Both the position numbers and the translations under genes were made by a program. Shown in pieces: positions 7,319-15,123 of a stretch of DNA of 64,000 nt (its first letter is position 1; every line of letters begins with the position of its first letter). The stretch is from Fen-1308 sp035319125 (lineage in GTDB: Bacteria; Nitrospirota; Thermodesulfovibrionia; Thermodesulfovibrionales; Dissulfurispiraceae): positions 1 through 64,000 of the forward strand of contig DATHDG010000012.1 of assembly GCA_035319125.1 (NCBI GenBank), in the 5' to 3' direction. The notes below the pieces were generated by a model. That model ran no database searches. It had not been told where the DNA came from and was given only the letters and a program-made list of their open reading frames with translations.

Positions 7319-8557
7319 ATGATGCGTAAGAGATACGCTCCTTTTTTCGTCAAGACTGCCATCCCAATAATATGTGCAATGCTTCTTCTTTTGTCAGTTG
7401 CTGCTGTCAATCCTGAATGTGAGGCTGCAAACGCGCGCGAGGACTACAACAAGGTTCAGCGCGACCTCCGCAAGCAGAAGAAGAAACTAGTCCAGGCTAC
7501 CAAAATAGAGAGATCGGTCATAGTCGAGTTGCAGCGTATCGATGAGCGACTGAACGAGTTGAACGGCCGGATGAGCAATACCAAGAAGCAGATATCCGAA
7601 CTTAAGCGCAACATCGCTTCACTGGAGACCGACATTTCCGCCAATTCCAAAAACATCATGGCGCTAAAAGCGCGTTTGAAAACGCGCATTCGCACCCTAT
7701 GGAGGATTAACGCAGAAAAAGAAGTCATTCTCATGCTGATCAGTGATGAAGATCCATCAACCATTATGAGAACGTCAAGGTCACTGACGGACATAGCCGG
7801 CAGATATAACAAATCGATTATGAGTTATCGCGAGGAAGTGGATCGGCTCAATGCCAAGAAAATGAAGTTGAGCGAGTATGCCGATAAAATCAAGGCGGAA
7901 GAACGAGAGCTGCAAAAAATGGAAGATTCTGCCAAGAAGATGAAAAAAGAGAAAGAAACTATTCTGGCAGGCGTAAGAAGAGACAAAGAAACTTATCAGC
8001 ACATGATCCAGGAACTAAAAGATGATGCCGATCGGTTGATGACTATAATCAAGGAGTCGGAACGGAAAGAAAAGTCCGGAGTCGGGAGAAAAAGGACAAG
8101 AACGCCGCAGACTGTCAGGGAGGAGCTTCCTTCAGAAAGCCCGTTCACTCGCTTGAAAGGACAACTGCCATGGCCTGTTGGCGGGCGGATTGCTATCAAG
8201 TATGGTTCACAAGTCGATCCGATCTTTAATTTGCCTGTGTTCAGGAGCGGCATACACATAAAAGCGGCTGCCGGTACCAGGGTGGCTGCCGTCTATGACG
8301 GAAGAGTCGTTTATGCTTCCGATCTTAAGGGGTACGGTAAGCTGGTAGTTGTCAGCCATGGTGATAGTTATCACACATTGTACGGGAACTTATCTAAGAT
8401 TTTTTTAAGCAATGGCGCTATAATAAAAGAGGGCGAAGCCGTCGGAGAGGTCGGTGAATCTACGACCCTGGGCAGCAGCGGCCTCTATTTTGAAATTAGA
8501 TATAAAGGCAAGCCGCTAGACCCTCAGCAGTGGCTGGGAAGATCCGGAGGAAAGTGA
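7319..8557 (+). CDS. envC: EnvC-like murein hydrolase activator (coiled coil plus degenerate LytM domain)
   Basis: 412 residues: signal peptide (about 1-38), long coiled coil rich in Lys, Glu and Leu (about 40-250), basic linker (RKRTRTP), LytM/M23 domain (about 290-410). The zinc ligands of active M23 peptidases are missing: the H-x-G-x-D position reads RSGIH and the H-x-H position reads GLYFE. E. coli EnvC is likewise catalytically dead and activates amidases in response to FtsEX. The order ftsE-ftsX-envC supports the same role. No amidase gene lies in the window. The last bases overlap ctpA (TGATG). Confidence 0.88.
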   Translation: MMRKRYAPFFVKTAIPIICAMLLLLSVAAVNPECEAANAREDYNKVQRDLRKQKKKLVQATKIERSVIVELQRIDERLNELNGRMSNTKKQISELKRNIASLETDISANSKNIMALKARLKTRIRTLWRINAEKEVILMLISDEDPSTIMRTSRSLTDIAGRYNKSIMSYREEVDRLNAKKMKLSEYADKIKAEERELQKMEDSAKKMKKEKETILAGVRRDKETYQHMIQELKDDADRLMTIIKESERKEKSGVGRKRTRTPQTVREELPSESPFTRLKGQLPWPVGGRIAIKYGSQVDPIFNLPVFRSGIHIKAAAGTRVAAVYDGRVVYASDLKGYGKLVVVSHGDSYHTLYGNLSKIFLSNGAIIKEGEAVGEVGESTTLGSSGLYFEIRYKGKPLDPQQWLGRSGGK

Positions 8558-9855
8558 TGCTTTCAAAAAAGAAGTTGCTAATCATTACGTTTGCCATAAT
8601 AGGCGTTCTAGCGTCAGCCCTTTTTGTTGGTGTTATAAGTTCCCAGATTGTAAGCGCGCAGGGTAATTACGAAGACTTGCGTACCTTCGTGGACGTGTTG
8701 AACGTCATAAAGAAAAACTATGTTGACGAAGTCAAGACGAAGGATCTTGTCAGTGGTGCTATAAAGGGCATGCTGGCTTCTCTTGACCCTCACTCAGGTT
8801 ATATGACAGCAGAGGCTTTCAAGGAATTTCAAGTCGAGACTAAGGGCGAATTCGGCGGTCTGGGCATTCAGATTTCAATAAAGGATGGGATTCTTACGGT
8901 TATTGCGCCAATAGAAGACACTCCTGCATATAAGGCGGGAGTAAAGGCTGGCGACAAGATATTGAAGATCGACGGGGAGTCGACAAAGAATATGAACATA
9001 CAGGATGCCGTTACAAAGATGCGTGGACCTAAGGGCAAGCCCGTTACCTTGAATATTTTCAGGGAAGGCTGGACAGAACCCAAAGATATCGCTATTGTCA
9101 GAGACATTATCAAAATAAAGAGCGTAAAGCAGAAGATGCTTAAGGGCGATATCGGATATGTCAAATTGACGCAGTTTCAGGAAATGACATCCGATGACCT
9201 TGCCAAGGCGCTGAAGGACCTAAAGGGCAAAGGAATGAAATCAATTATTCTTGACCTGAGAAACGATCCGGGTGGATTGCTCAACAGCGCTGTCGATGTA
9301 GCCGGACAATTCCTGCCTGCCAAGAAGTTGGTTGTTTATATCAAAGGAAGAACTGGCGATAAGGTTGAGTATTTTACCGAGGGTGACGAGGTTTCTTATA
9401 CTGATCTGCCTATGGTAGTTTTAGTCAATCAGGGAAGCGCGAGCGCTTCGGAAATTGTTGCCGGCGCACTCAAGGATTGGAACAGGGCGGTCGTCGTGGG
9501 CGTGCAGACTTTCGGAAAAGGCTCAGTCCAAACTCTTATCCCGCTAAGCGATGGGTCAGGTTTACGTCTTACCACGGCGAAATATTACACGCCGAGCGGC
9601 GTGAGCATACAGAATGTTGGAATTACTCCGGACATAGTCGTCAAGCTTGAGGCGAAAGACGGCAAGGGGATATCTGTTGTAAGAGAGAAAGACCTCGAAG
9701 GGCATCTCGAAAACGAAAAAAATCTTCAGGCGCCTGATGACGAAGATAAGGTGCCGCTTGAGGTCTCCGAAAAAGACGACCTGCAGCTGCAGCGCGCTAT
9801 TGACGCCCTCAAAACCTGGGAAGTAATAGACAAGCTGAAGAAAAAGGCTGCATAG
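8557..9855 (+). CDS. ctpA: C-terminal processing peptidase, S41 family (CtpA/Prc-like)
   Basis: 432 residues from ATG 8557; the frame is open back to 8530 but GGAGG at 8546-8550 fixes this start. N-terminal signal anchor (about 5-30), PDZ domain (about 95-175, beginning GGLGIQIS) and the S41 protease domain with catalytic Ser in GSASASEIVAGAL and Lys in TFGKGSVQ. S41 proteases degrade or trim periplasmic proteins, including peptidoglycan hydrolases, which fits its place behind ftsEX-envC in an envelope-remodelling operon. The C-terminal 60 residues are highly charged. Confidence 0.94.
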   Translation: MLSKKKLLIITFAIIGVLASALFVGVISSQIVSAQGNYEDLRTFVDVLNVIKKNYVDEVKTKDLVSGAIKGMLASLDPHSGYMTAEAFKEFQVETKGEFGGLGIQISIKDGILTVIAPIEDTPAYKAGVKAGDKILKIDGESTKNMNIQDAVTKMRGPKGKPVTLNIFREGWTEPKDIAIVRDIIKIKSVKQKMLKGDIGYVKLTQFQEMTSDDLAKALKDLKGKGMKSIILDLRNDPGGLLNSAVDVAGQFLPAKKLVVYIKGRTGDKVEYFTEGDEVSYTDLPMVVLVNQGSASASEIVAGALKDWNRAVVVGVQTFGKGSVQTLIPLSDGSGLRLTTAKYYTPSGVSIQNVGITPDIVVKLEAKDGKGISVVREKDLEGHLENEKNLQAPDDEDKVPLEVSEKDDLQLQRAIDALKTWEVIDKLKKKAA

Positions 9856-10535
9856 TGGGCCGCGTCATCTTCGACATCGAGACAGTCGGAGCTGACATGG
9901 ACGCACTGGATCCTGCTGTAAAAGAGTACCTTCTCAAATGGGCAGTCAATGAGGAGGAAGAGGAGAAGATCAAGGAAAGCCTCTCCTTTTACCCTCTTAC
10001 CGGCGAGATAGTCGCCATCGGTATGCTCAATCCCGACACCGATAAGGGCGCGGTCTTCTTTCAAGCCATGAGAGATGAACAGGTGGTTTTCGAGGAAAAT
10101 GGCATCCGTTATGAATCCGGGACTGAGCGGGAGATCCTTGAAAAGTTCTGGACCACCGTAAAACCTTACGACCAAATCGTCACTTTCAATGGAAGGGCTT
10201 TTGATTGCCCGTTCATACTTGTGCGTTCGGGAGTTCAGAAGGTCAAGCCGACCAGGGAGCTTTTGCCGTATCGATATGGCAGCAACAGTCACATCGATCT
10301 GTTCGATCAACTCTCGTTTTATGGCGCAATGAAAAGGAAATTTCCGCTCGATATGTGGTGTCGCACATTTGGAATAAAGAGCCCCAAGTCTGAAGGTATA
10401 ACGGGATACGATGTGAAGGGACTATTTCAGGCAGGAAAATACGAAGAGATAGCCAGGTACTGCGCCGGTGATCTCGTCGCCACTAAGGAAGTTTTGTTCA
10501 TCTGGGAGAACTATATCAGATTTTCGGCGCCTTAG
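9855..10535 (+). CDS. DnaQ-like predicted 3'-5' exonuclease (ribonuclease H fold)
   Basis: 226 residues from a GTG that overlaps the ctpA TAG. The three Exo motifs are intact: FDIETVG (Exo I, Asp and Glu near residues 6-8), TFNGRAFDCPFI (Exo II, N-x3-D) and YCAGDLVATKEV (Exo III, Y-x3-D). This matches the PolB-like stand-alone exonuclease family. The likely substrate is single-stranded DNA or RNA; the role is unknown. Its 3' end overlaps the convergent TSUP gene by 20 bp. Confidence 0.87.
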   Translation: MGRVIFDIETVGADMDALDPAVKEYLLKWAVNEEEEEKIKESLSFYPLTGEIVAIGMLNPDTDKGAVFFQAMRDEQVVFEENGIRYESGTEREILEKFWTTVKPYDQIVTFNGRAFDCPFILVRSGVQKVKPTRELLPYRYGSNSHIDLFDQLSFYGAMKRKFPLDMWCRTFGIKSPKSEGITGYDVKGLFQAGKYEEIARYCAGDLVATKEVLFIWENYIRFSAP

Positions 10536-11268
10536 TCCTTAAATAGCGGACACCTGTCCATATCAGTACGGCTGCGAAGATTACCCGCAAGGCGCCTTCT
10601 GATAGTATGAGCGCAAGGCTTCCTCCAAAATACGTCCCTATAAATATTCCGGGGATAAGGCCAGGCAGAATTTTTGTGACCACATTGCCAAGCTTCCAAT
10701 GCGCATGGGCGCCGACAGCGCCGGCTGGTACCATAGCCAGCAACGAGCTGCCTTGGGCTATATGCTGACCCATGCCGGCCAGCAGCACCATCGCAGGAAC
10801 CATTATTGTACCGCCTCCGACACCCATCATTCCCGATAAAAAGCCTGTAAGCACGCCGGCCAGCATGAGCACAACCATCTTTGCCACGCCACCTGAAACC
10901 GGATGGGCAATTGAGGCAAGATACGGCTTTAGCAAAAGTAAGATGGAAACAAAGATGAGGAATCCGCCAAAGGAACGCTTTAGCTTCCATTCCGGAAGCG
11001 CGTGTGCAAAATGAGCACCGAGTCGGGCCGTGAAAATAGCAGTTGCGGCAAGCAGCACGGAGGCCATCAGGTCGACTTTGCCTTGCATGTAATAAGTAAT
11101 TGCGCCTGCAACGCCGGTGAATACTAACGCGACAAGGCTTGTTCCATGTGCCTGGTGCTGGGTAAGTTTAAGAACACCCACCATCAAGGGGATCATTACC
11201 ACGCCGCCGCCAAGACCTACAAGACCGCCGAACAAGCCTGCTGCTAATCCAATAAAAAAATTAAGCAT
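10516..11268 (-). CDS. TSUP family (TauE/SafE) membrane transporter
   Basis: 250 residues with about eight hydrophobic helices and the internal repeat of the family: GGLVGLGGGVVMIPLMV near the N-terminus and GMMGVGGGTIMVPAMV near 145. TSUP proteins export or import sulfite, sulfonates or other organosulfur anions; substrate not determinable. The ATG at 11268 has no Shine-Dalgarno sequence. A 15-codon reading frame with an excellent one overlaps it (11244-11291), so translation may depend on that leader. Confidence 0.87.
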   Translation of the reverse strand: MLNFFIGLAAGLFGGLVGLGGGVVMIPLMVGVLKLTQHQAHGTSLVALVFTGVAGAITYYMQGKVDLMASVLLAATAIFTARLGAHFAHALPEWKLKRSFGGFLIFVSILLLLKPYLASIAHPVSGGVAKMVVLMLAGVLTGFLSGMMGVGGGTIMVPAMVLLAGMGQHIAQGSSLLAMVPAGAVGAHAHWKLGNVVTKILPGLIPGIFIGTYFGGSLALILSEGALRVIFAAVLIWTGVRYLRTKAPKI

Positions 11269-11291
11269 CTATTGCAATGCGAATGAGCCAT
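11244..11291 (-). CDS. possible 15-aa Cys-containing leader peptide upstream of the TSUP gene
   Basis: Frame MAHSHCNRCLIFLLD, stop TAG, preceded by GGGAGGG (11299-11305) seven bases before its ATG. It overlaps the TSUP start codon in a different frame, so ribosomes ending here could restart on the transporter. Two Cys residues in front of a sulfur-compound transporter suggest cysteine-dependent attenuation, which is speculation. The start codon lies in an 8-bp palindrome (GAATGAGC-CAT-GCTCATTC, 11281-11299). Confidence 0.35.
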   Translation of the reverse strand: MAHSHCNRCLIFLLD

Positions 11292-11299
11292 GCTCATTC
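11281..11299. promoter_or_regulatory. perfect palindrome over the leader-peptide start
   Basis: GAATGAGC-CAT-GCTCATTC can form a hairpin sequestering the leader ATG. A second, larger inverted repeat (CAAAGGT near 11322 with ACCTTTG near 11350) lies farther upstream. Either may be an operator or mRNA switch. Confidence 0.35.
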
Positions 11300-11363
11300 C
11301 CTCCCTCATTAATTTTATTGCAAAGGTAAGAGCAACTGTTGCACGAGCGAACCTTTGCTGAAG

Positions 11364-12407
11364 CTATAGTATATAACGATTAACCTCGGCACAATCGAAA
11401 TTTTTTTCGGACAGGACGTTCTTTACAAATACGAATATCCTGGACCGTGCATCGAGAGACACATCCGGATAAAAAACCGGATTTGCCACCACGACGCCCC
11501 TGAACGCGAAAAAGGGCGCGAGCACAGCGAGGATTTCGCCGTCTCCGGTAAGCCTCAGGTATTCGTCGAAAAAAAGAGTCAGCCCTTCAAGGTAGGCTCC
11601 CCGCACGTCCCCATAATACCGGAGAGAGAAGAAGATGTAGTTTATAGCCATTGCCGTCACATCATCTGCCGGCTCACCCCACGGACCTCTGCTTCGGTCC
11701 AATAATATGAAGTCATCATCGCTTTTAAACCAGATATTTCCAGGATGAAAATCGCCATGTATCATGGATAGCCGGTGCGTTTTATCCCTTAACCTGGCTC
11801 GCCAGTCAATACACATTTTTTCTATCTCGGCCATTTCAGCGGCACTCAACGTGCCATCAGGATAAGTATCGAAAACGCCCATCAGGCATTCGCCGTGGCC
11901 GATTGTATCCCTGATCTTTCTAAGATATAGCGAACGGGATTCCTTCTTTGCGGAATGGATGCGCGCCAGGTATGATGTCATCGCAATTATCCTGGATTTG
12001 TCGGCAGCATCTAATTTGTCTTTATTCCTAAAAGCTTCAAGGTCTTTAAAATAGTCGACGCCGTCAGCGACCTCCATCAGCAAGTAATATTCTTTTCCGC
12101 CGCCTATTGATTTGACACGCCCTTCTTCCAACTCTGCAAGCACATCCAGAGCACGAACGTGGCGGGGCATATTATTGTATTCATCGAGATCAAGCAGAAA
12201 GACTCCCGCCCTATCTGATGGGTAGTCGTGTCCCAGGCCTTCCGGAAAAAGCGTCTTTACAACATAAGCCTTGCATAACCCGGCAGAGCACATGCTGACC
12301 AGAAACCCCGATCCCTGCACCCCTGATCCAAGCTTGCGGATCGCAATTTCCTTCACATCCGGAAAGGCAGATTGGAGATAATCTCTTAAAGCAAGCTCAT
12401 TAATCAT
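11364..12407 (-). CDS. aminoglycoside phosphotransferase (APH)-fold kinase, substrate unknown
   Basis: 347 residues. The APH/choline-kinase catalytic loop is seen as IHGDFHPGNIWF and the metal-binding Asp as FILLDRSRG; the N-lobe has a VVKTLFPEG strand with the likely ATP Lys. These enzymes phosphorylate small molecules or sugars. Nothing nearby indicates the substrate, and resistance should not be assumed. Divergent from the chemoreceptor gene. No clear ribosome binding site; a TATTAT lies about seven bases upstream. Confidence 0.8.
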   Translation of the reverse strand: MINELALRDYLQSAFPDVKEIAIRKLGSGVQGSGFLVSMCSAGLCKAYVVKTLFPEGLGHDYPSDRAGVFLLDLDEYNNMPRHVRALDVLAELEEGRVKSIGGGKEYYLLMEVADGVDYFKDLEAFRNKDKLDAADKSRIIAMTSYLARIHSAKKESRSLYLRKIRDTIGHGECLMGVFDTYPDGTLSAAEMAEIEKMCIDWRARLRDKTHRLSMIHGDFHPGNIWFKSDDDFILLDRSRGPWGEPADDVTAMAINYIFFSLRYYGDVRGAYLEGLTLFFDEYLRLTGDGEILAVLAPFFAFRGVVVANPVFYPDVSLDARSRIFVFVKNVLSEKNFDCAEVNRYIL

Positions 12408-12538
12408 TACATAAATAATAATACTCTATTAACTACTTGGGCTAAAGCCCGATAATATATTATATAATTGTTAATGATGCACGAATTATATCTGTAATAT
12501 CAATAATCTTAGTTGCAAGCCTTGAAGGGAGGCTAAGG

Positions 12539-14182
12539 ATGATAATGTTAAGGGAGATGCGGGTGAGAAGTCAGCTTATCCTGCTGGGATGCGTTATGAT
12601 GGCAGGATTTATTCTTTTCGGGCTGCTGTCTTTTAGGGCAATTAACAAGATAAAGGTTAAAGGGCCTATCTATGCAAACATTGTTCAGGACAAAGATCTC
12701 GTCGCAGATATCCTTCCTCCACCTGAGTATATTTTAGAGTCTTATCTTGTGATGTATCAGGCGGCTGATGAACAGAATGCTGACAAACTGAAGGCCTTAC
12801 ATGAAAAATTTATTCAACTACGCAAGGATTTTGATGAAAGACATGACTACTGGCAAAAGAATTTACCGGACGGCCAGATGAAAGAGATGATAACCAGAAC
12901 GAGTGCAGCGCCAGCCATCGCCTTTTATGAAAAGGCTGAAAAGGATTTTTTCCCTGCATTGGCAGCTCGTGACTTCAATAAAGCAAAAGTTGCTATGGCT
13001 GATCTCAAGAAAGACTATGAACTTCACAGGCAGTCCGTCGATCAACTTGTTAAGATCGCAAACGACCAGGCTGAGAACCATGAAAAACTGGCTGAATCTA
13101 CTATAACCAGAGAGATGGTGGTGCTGCTCGTAATTCTTTTGATGACAATCTTGGCAGCAGCGGCGTTCGCATATCTTATAGCAAGAAATCTTATCTCTCA
13201 AATCGGTGGCGAACCGGCCGATATCGCTGGTATTGCGCATAAAGTTGCGGAAGGCGATCTTACGATACAGATGGACAAGTCTGGGAAGATGAGCGGCATT
13301 TATGCATCTATGGCTGAGATGGTTGCCAGTTTAAGAAATCTTGTCCAAAGCATTAATTCGAACTCTCAGACGATAGCGGCAGCCAGTGAGCAATTGAGCG
13401 CGAGTGCCGAGCATATGTCCCGTGGTGTCTCGCAACAATCAGGGAGGACATCTCAGATAGCTACATCCGCCGACGAGATGAGCCAAACCGTTGTTGACAT
13501 AGCACAAAGCGCATCAGGCATTGCTGCTGAAGCAGCTGGCACAGGTGATCTTGCCAAAGATGGCAAAGATATAGTAGATCAATCCGTATTGGAGTCAGAG
13601 GCCATAGCGGCTGTTGTCGAGAGATCGTCGGAGAAGATCATCAACCTCAGTGACCAATCTAAGAAGATAGGCGACATACTCAATGTCATAAAGGATATTG
13701 CAGACCAGACAAATCTTCTCGCGCTTAATGCAGCCATAGAGGCTGCAAGAGCCGGAGAGCAGGGCAGAGGATTTGCCGTGGTAGCAGACGAGGTCAGAAA
13801 ACTTGCCGAAAGGACCTCATCCGCCACATCGGAAGTTGCCAGCATAATTATGACAATTCAAAATGAAATTATGAGTGCTTCCGATTCAATGGGAGAAACT
13901 ACGAAAAAGGTCAGAAAAGGTGTTGAGCTTGCAAGCCGGGCAGGATCAGCCCTTCATGAGATTGTTGAAGGCGTGCATGCATTGCAAGACAAGGTCAGAC
14001 ATATAGCAGGCGCTACCGAGGAAATGTCTACAACTTCAGAGAGCATTAGCAGCGATATTCAGGATATCGCCAGGGTTTCAGATGAGACATCTTCCAATTC
14101 AAAACAGATTGCCCAATCCTCCACGGATCTGGCAAGACTTGCTGTTGAGTTGAAGGAATTGATAGTTAAGTTCAGGGTTTGA
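12539..14182 (+). CDS. methyl-accepting chemotaxis protein
   Basis: 547 residues: membrane helix 1 (about 12-30), periplasmic four-helix sensor region (about 31-188) beginning with ILPPPEYILESY, helix 2 (about 190-213), HAMP (IGGEPADIAGIAHKVAEGDL, about 222-270), and a cytoplasmic signalling hairpin with the invariant tip containing NLLALNAAIEAARAGEQGRG. No C-terminal CheR/CheB-binding pentapeptide is present. The ligand is unknown. GGGAGG six bases upstream fixes the start. No che genes are in the window, so it works with a chemosensory cluster elsewhere. Confidence 0.94.
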   Translation: MIMLREMRVRSQLILLGCVMMAGFILFGLLSFRAINKIKVKGPIYANIVQDKDLVADILPPPEYILESYLVMYQAADEQNADKLKALHEKFIQLRKDFDERHDYWQKNLPDGQMKEMITRTSAAPAIAFYEKAEKDFFPALAARDFNKAKVAMADLKKDYELHRQSVDQLVKIANDQAENHEKLAESTITREMVVLLVILLMTILAAAAFAYLIARNLISQIGGEPADIAGIAHKVAEGDLTIQMDKSGKMSGIYASMAEMVASLRNLVQSINSNSQTIAAASEQLSASAEHMSRGVSQQSGRTSQIATSADEMSQTVVDIAQSASGIAAEAAGTGDLAKDGKDIVDQSVLESEAIAAVVERSSEKIINLSDQSKKIGDILNVIKDIADQTNLLALNAAIEAARAGEQGRGFAVVADEVRKLAERTSSATSEVASIIMTIQNEIMSASDSMGETTKKVRKGVELASRAGSALHEIVEGVHALQDKVRHIAGATEEMSTTSESISSDIQDIARVSDETSSNSKQIAQSSTDLARLAVELKELIVKFRV

Positions 14183-14188
14183 TAGGCG

Positions 14189-15121
14189 CTACATATCTTC
14201 ACCGAAGCTGGCGCGATATCTCTCCCCGAATTCGTCAACAGTGAAGCGGTGCTCCTGAGTGCCGTATTTTTCAATCGCATATGCGGCAGACACTGCGCCG
14301 ATCCGGGCAGAAGACTCAATGCTCTTGCCTGTAACAAGACCCTTTAGCAGGCCTGCCCTGTATGCATCTCCGGCCCCTGTTGGATCAGCTACATCCTTTG
14401 GTTGTGCTATCGCAATGGCCACATCTCCGGCTGCAGTGCTGATCAGCGACCCATTTTCGCCCAGAGTAGTGATAATCGTTTTCGTTATGCCAAGTAATTC
14501 CCTTTTGTTTTTGTCCGTCATTTTGGAGATCAGTTCCAGCTCATAGTCGTTTGAAATAAGGATTGATGAGCCGGATATCCATTCTGTGAGATCCTTGCCG
14601 TTCCATGCAGTCAGGGACTGGCCGGGGTCGCAAATGCATGGTATGCCATTAGCCTTATAATATCGTGCATACTCCATCATATCACCGAGATTGCCGGGGG
14701 CTATCAGGCCGATCGCTTGGCCGTGCATAGCGGGGAATGCATATTCCGAGCGGCATTTCATGGCGCCCGGGTTAAAGCCGGTAATCTGGTTGTCGGCCTT
14801 GTCAGTAGTTATGTAAGCCCCTGCTGTGAATTCCTCATTTATTATCTTAATGCCTTCTGTATCTATGTTGTTGGTTTCAAGCCATGCGAAGTAATTCGCA
14901 TAGTCTCTTCCGATAGTCGCCAGTATGGTCGGCTTCTCGTCCAGCAGTCTGAGGGTGTAGGCAATATTACCAGCAGTGCCGCCATACTTTTCTTGCAGGC
15001 CGTTTACCGTAAAACAAACGTTCAATATGTGTATTTTATCCGGCAGGATATGATCGGAGAAAAAGCCCGGGAAATCCATGATGCGGTCATAAGCCATAGA
15101 ACCGGAAATATAGATTTTCAT
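14189..15121 (-). CDS. PfkB-family carbohydrate/nucleoside kinase
   Basis: 310 residues. N-terminal GG motif (KYGGTAGNIAYTL) and C-terminal DPTGAGDAYRAGLL with the catalytic Asp and anion hole. The family phosphorylates sugars or adenosine; the short lid and MKIYISGSMAYDRI start resemble the adenosine-kinase-like branch, but the substrate is not certain. It starts two bases after the uvrC stop codon, so both are in one transcript; the pairing gives no functional clue. Confidence 0.87.
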   Translation of the reverse strand: MKIYISGSMAYDRIMDFPGFFSDHILPDKIHILNVCFTVNGLQEKYGGTAGNIAYTLRLLDEKPTILATIGRDYANYFAWLETNNIDTEGIKIINEEFTAGAYITTDKADNQITGFNPGAMKCRSEYAFPAMHGQAIGLIAPGNLGDMMEYARYYKANGIPCICDPGQSLTAWNGKDLTEWISGSSILISNDYELELISKMTDKNKRELLGITKTIITTLGENGSLISTAAGDVAIAIAQPKDVADPTGAGDAYRAGLLKGLVTGKSIESSARIGAVSAAYAIEKYGTQEHRFTVDEFGERYRASFGEDM

Positions 15122-15123
15122 TT

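Noticed and set aside
7319..8557. Active M23 peptidase
   Set aside because: All zinc ligands of the LytM domain are replaced, matching EnvC-type activators.
11364..12407. Aminoglycoside resistance gene
   Set aside because: Only the general APH fold is visible; nothing links it to antibiotics.
12438..12468. Promoter and GGGCTAAAGCCC hairpin before the chemoreceptor gene
   Set aside because: The possible hexamers have a 19-bp spacer and a poor -35; the small palindrome is a common sequence, so no firm call.
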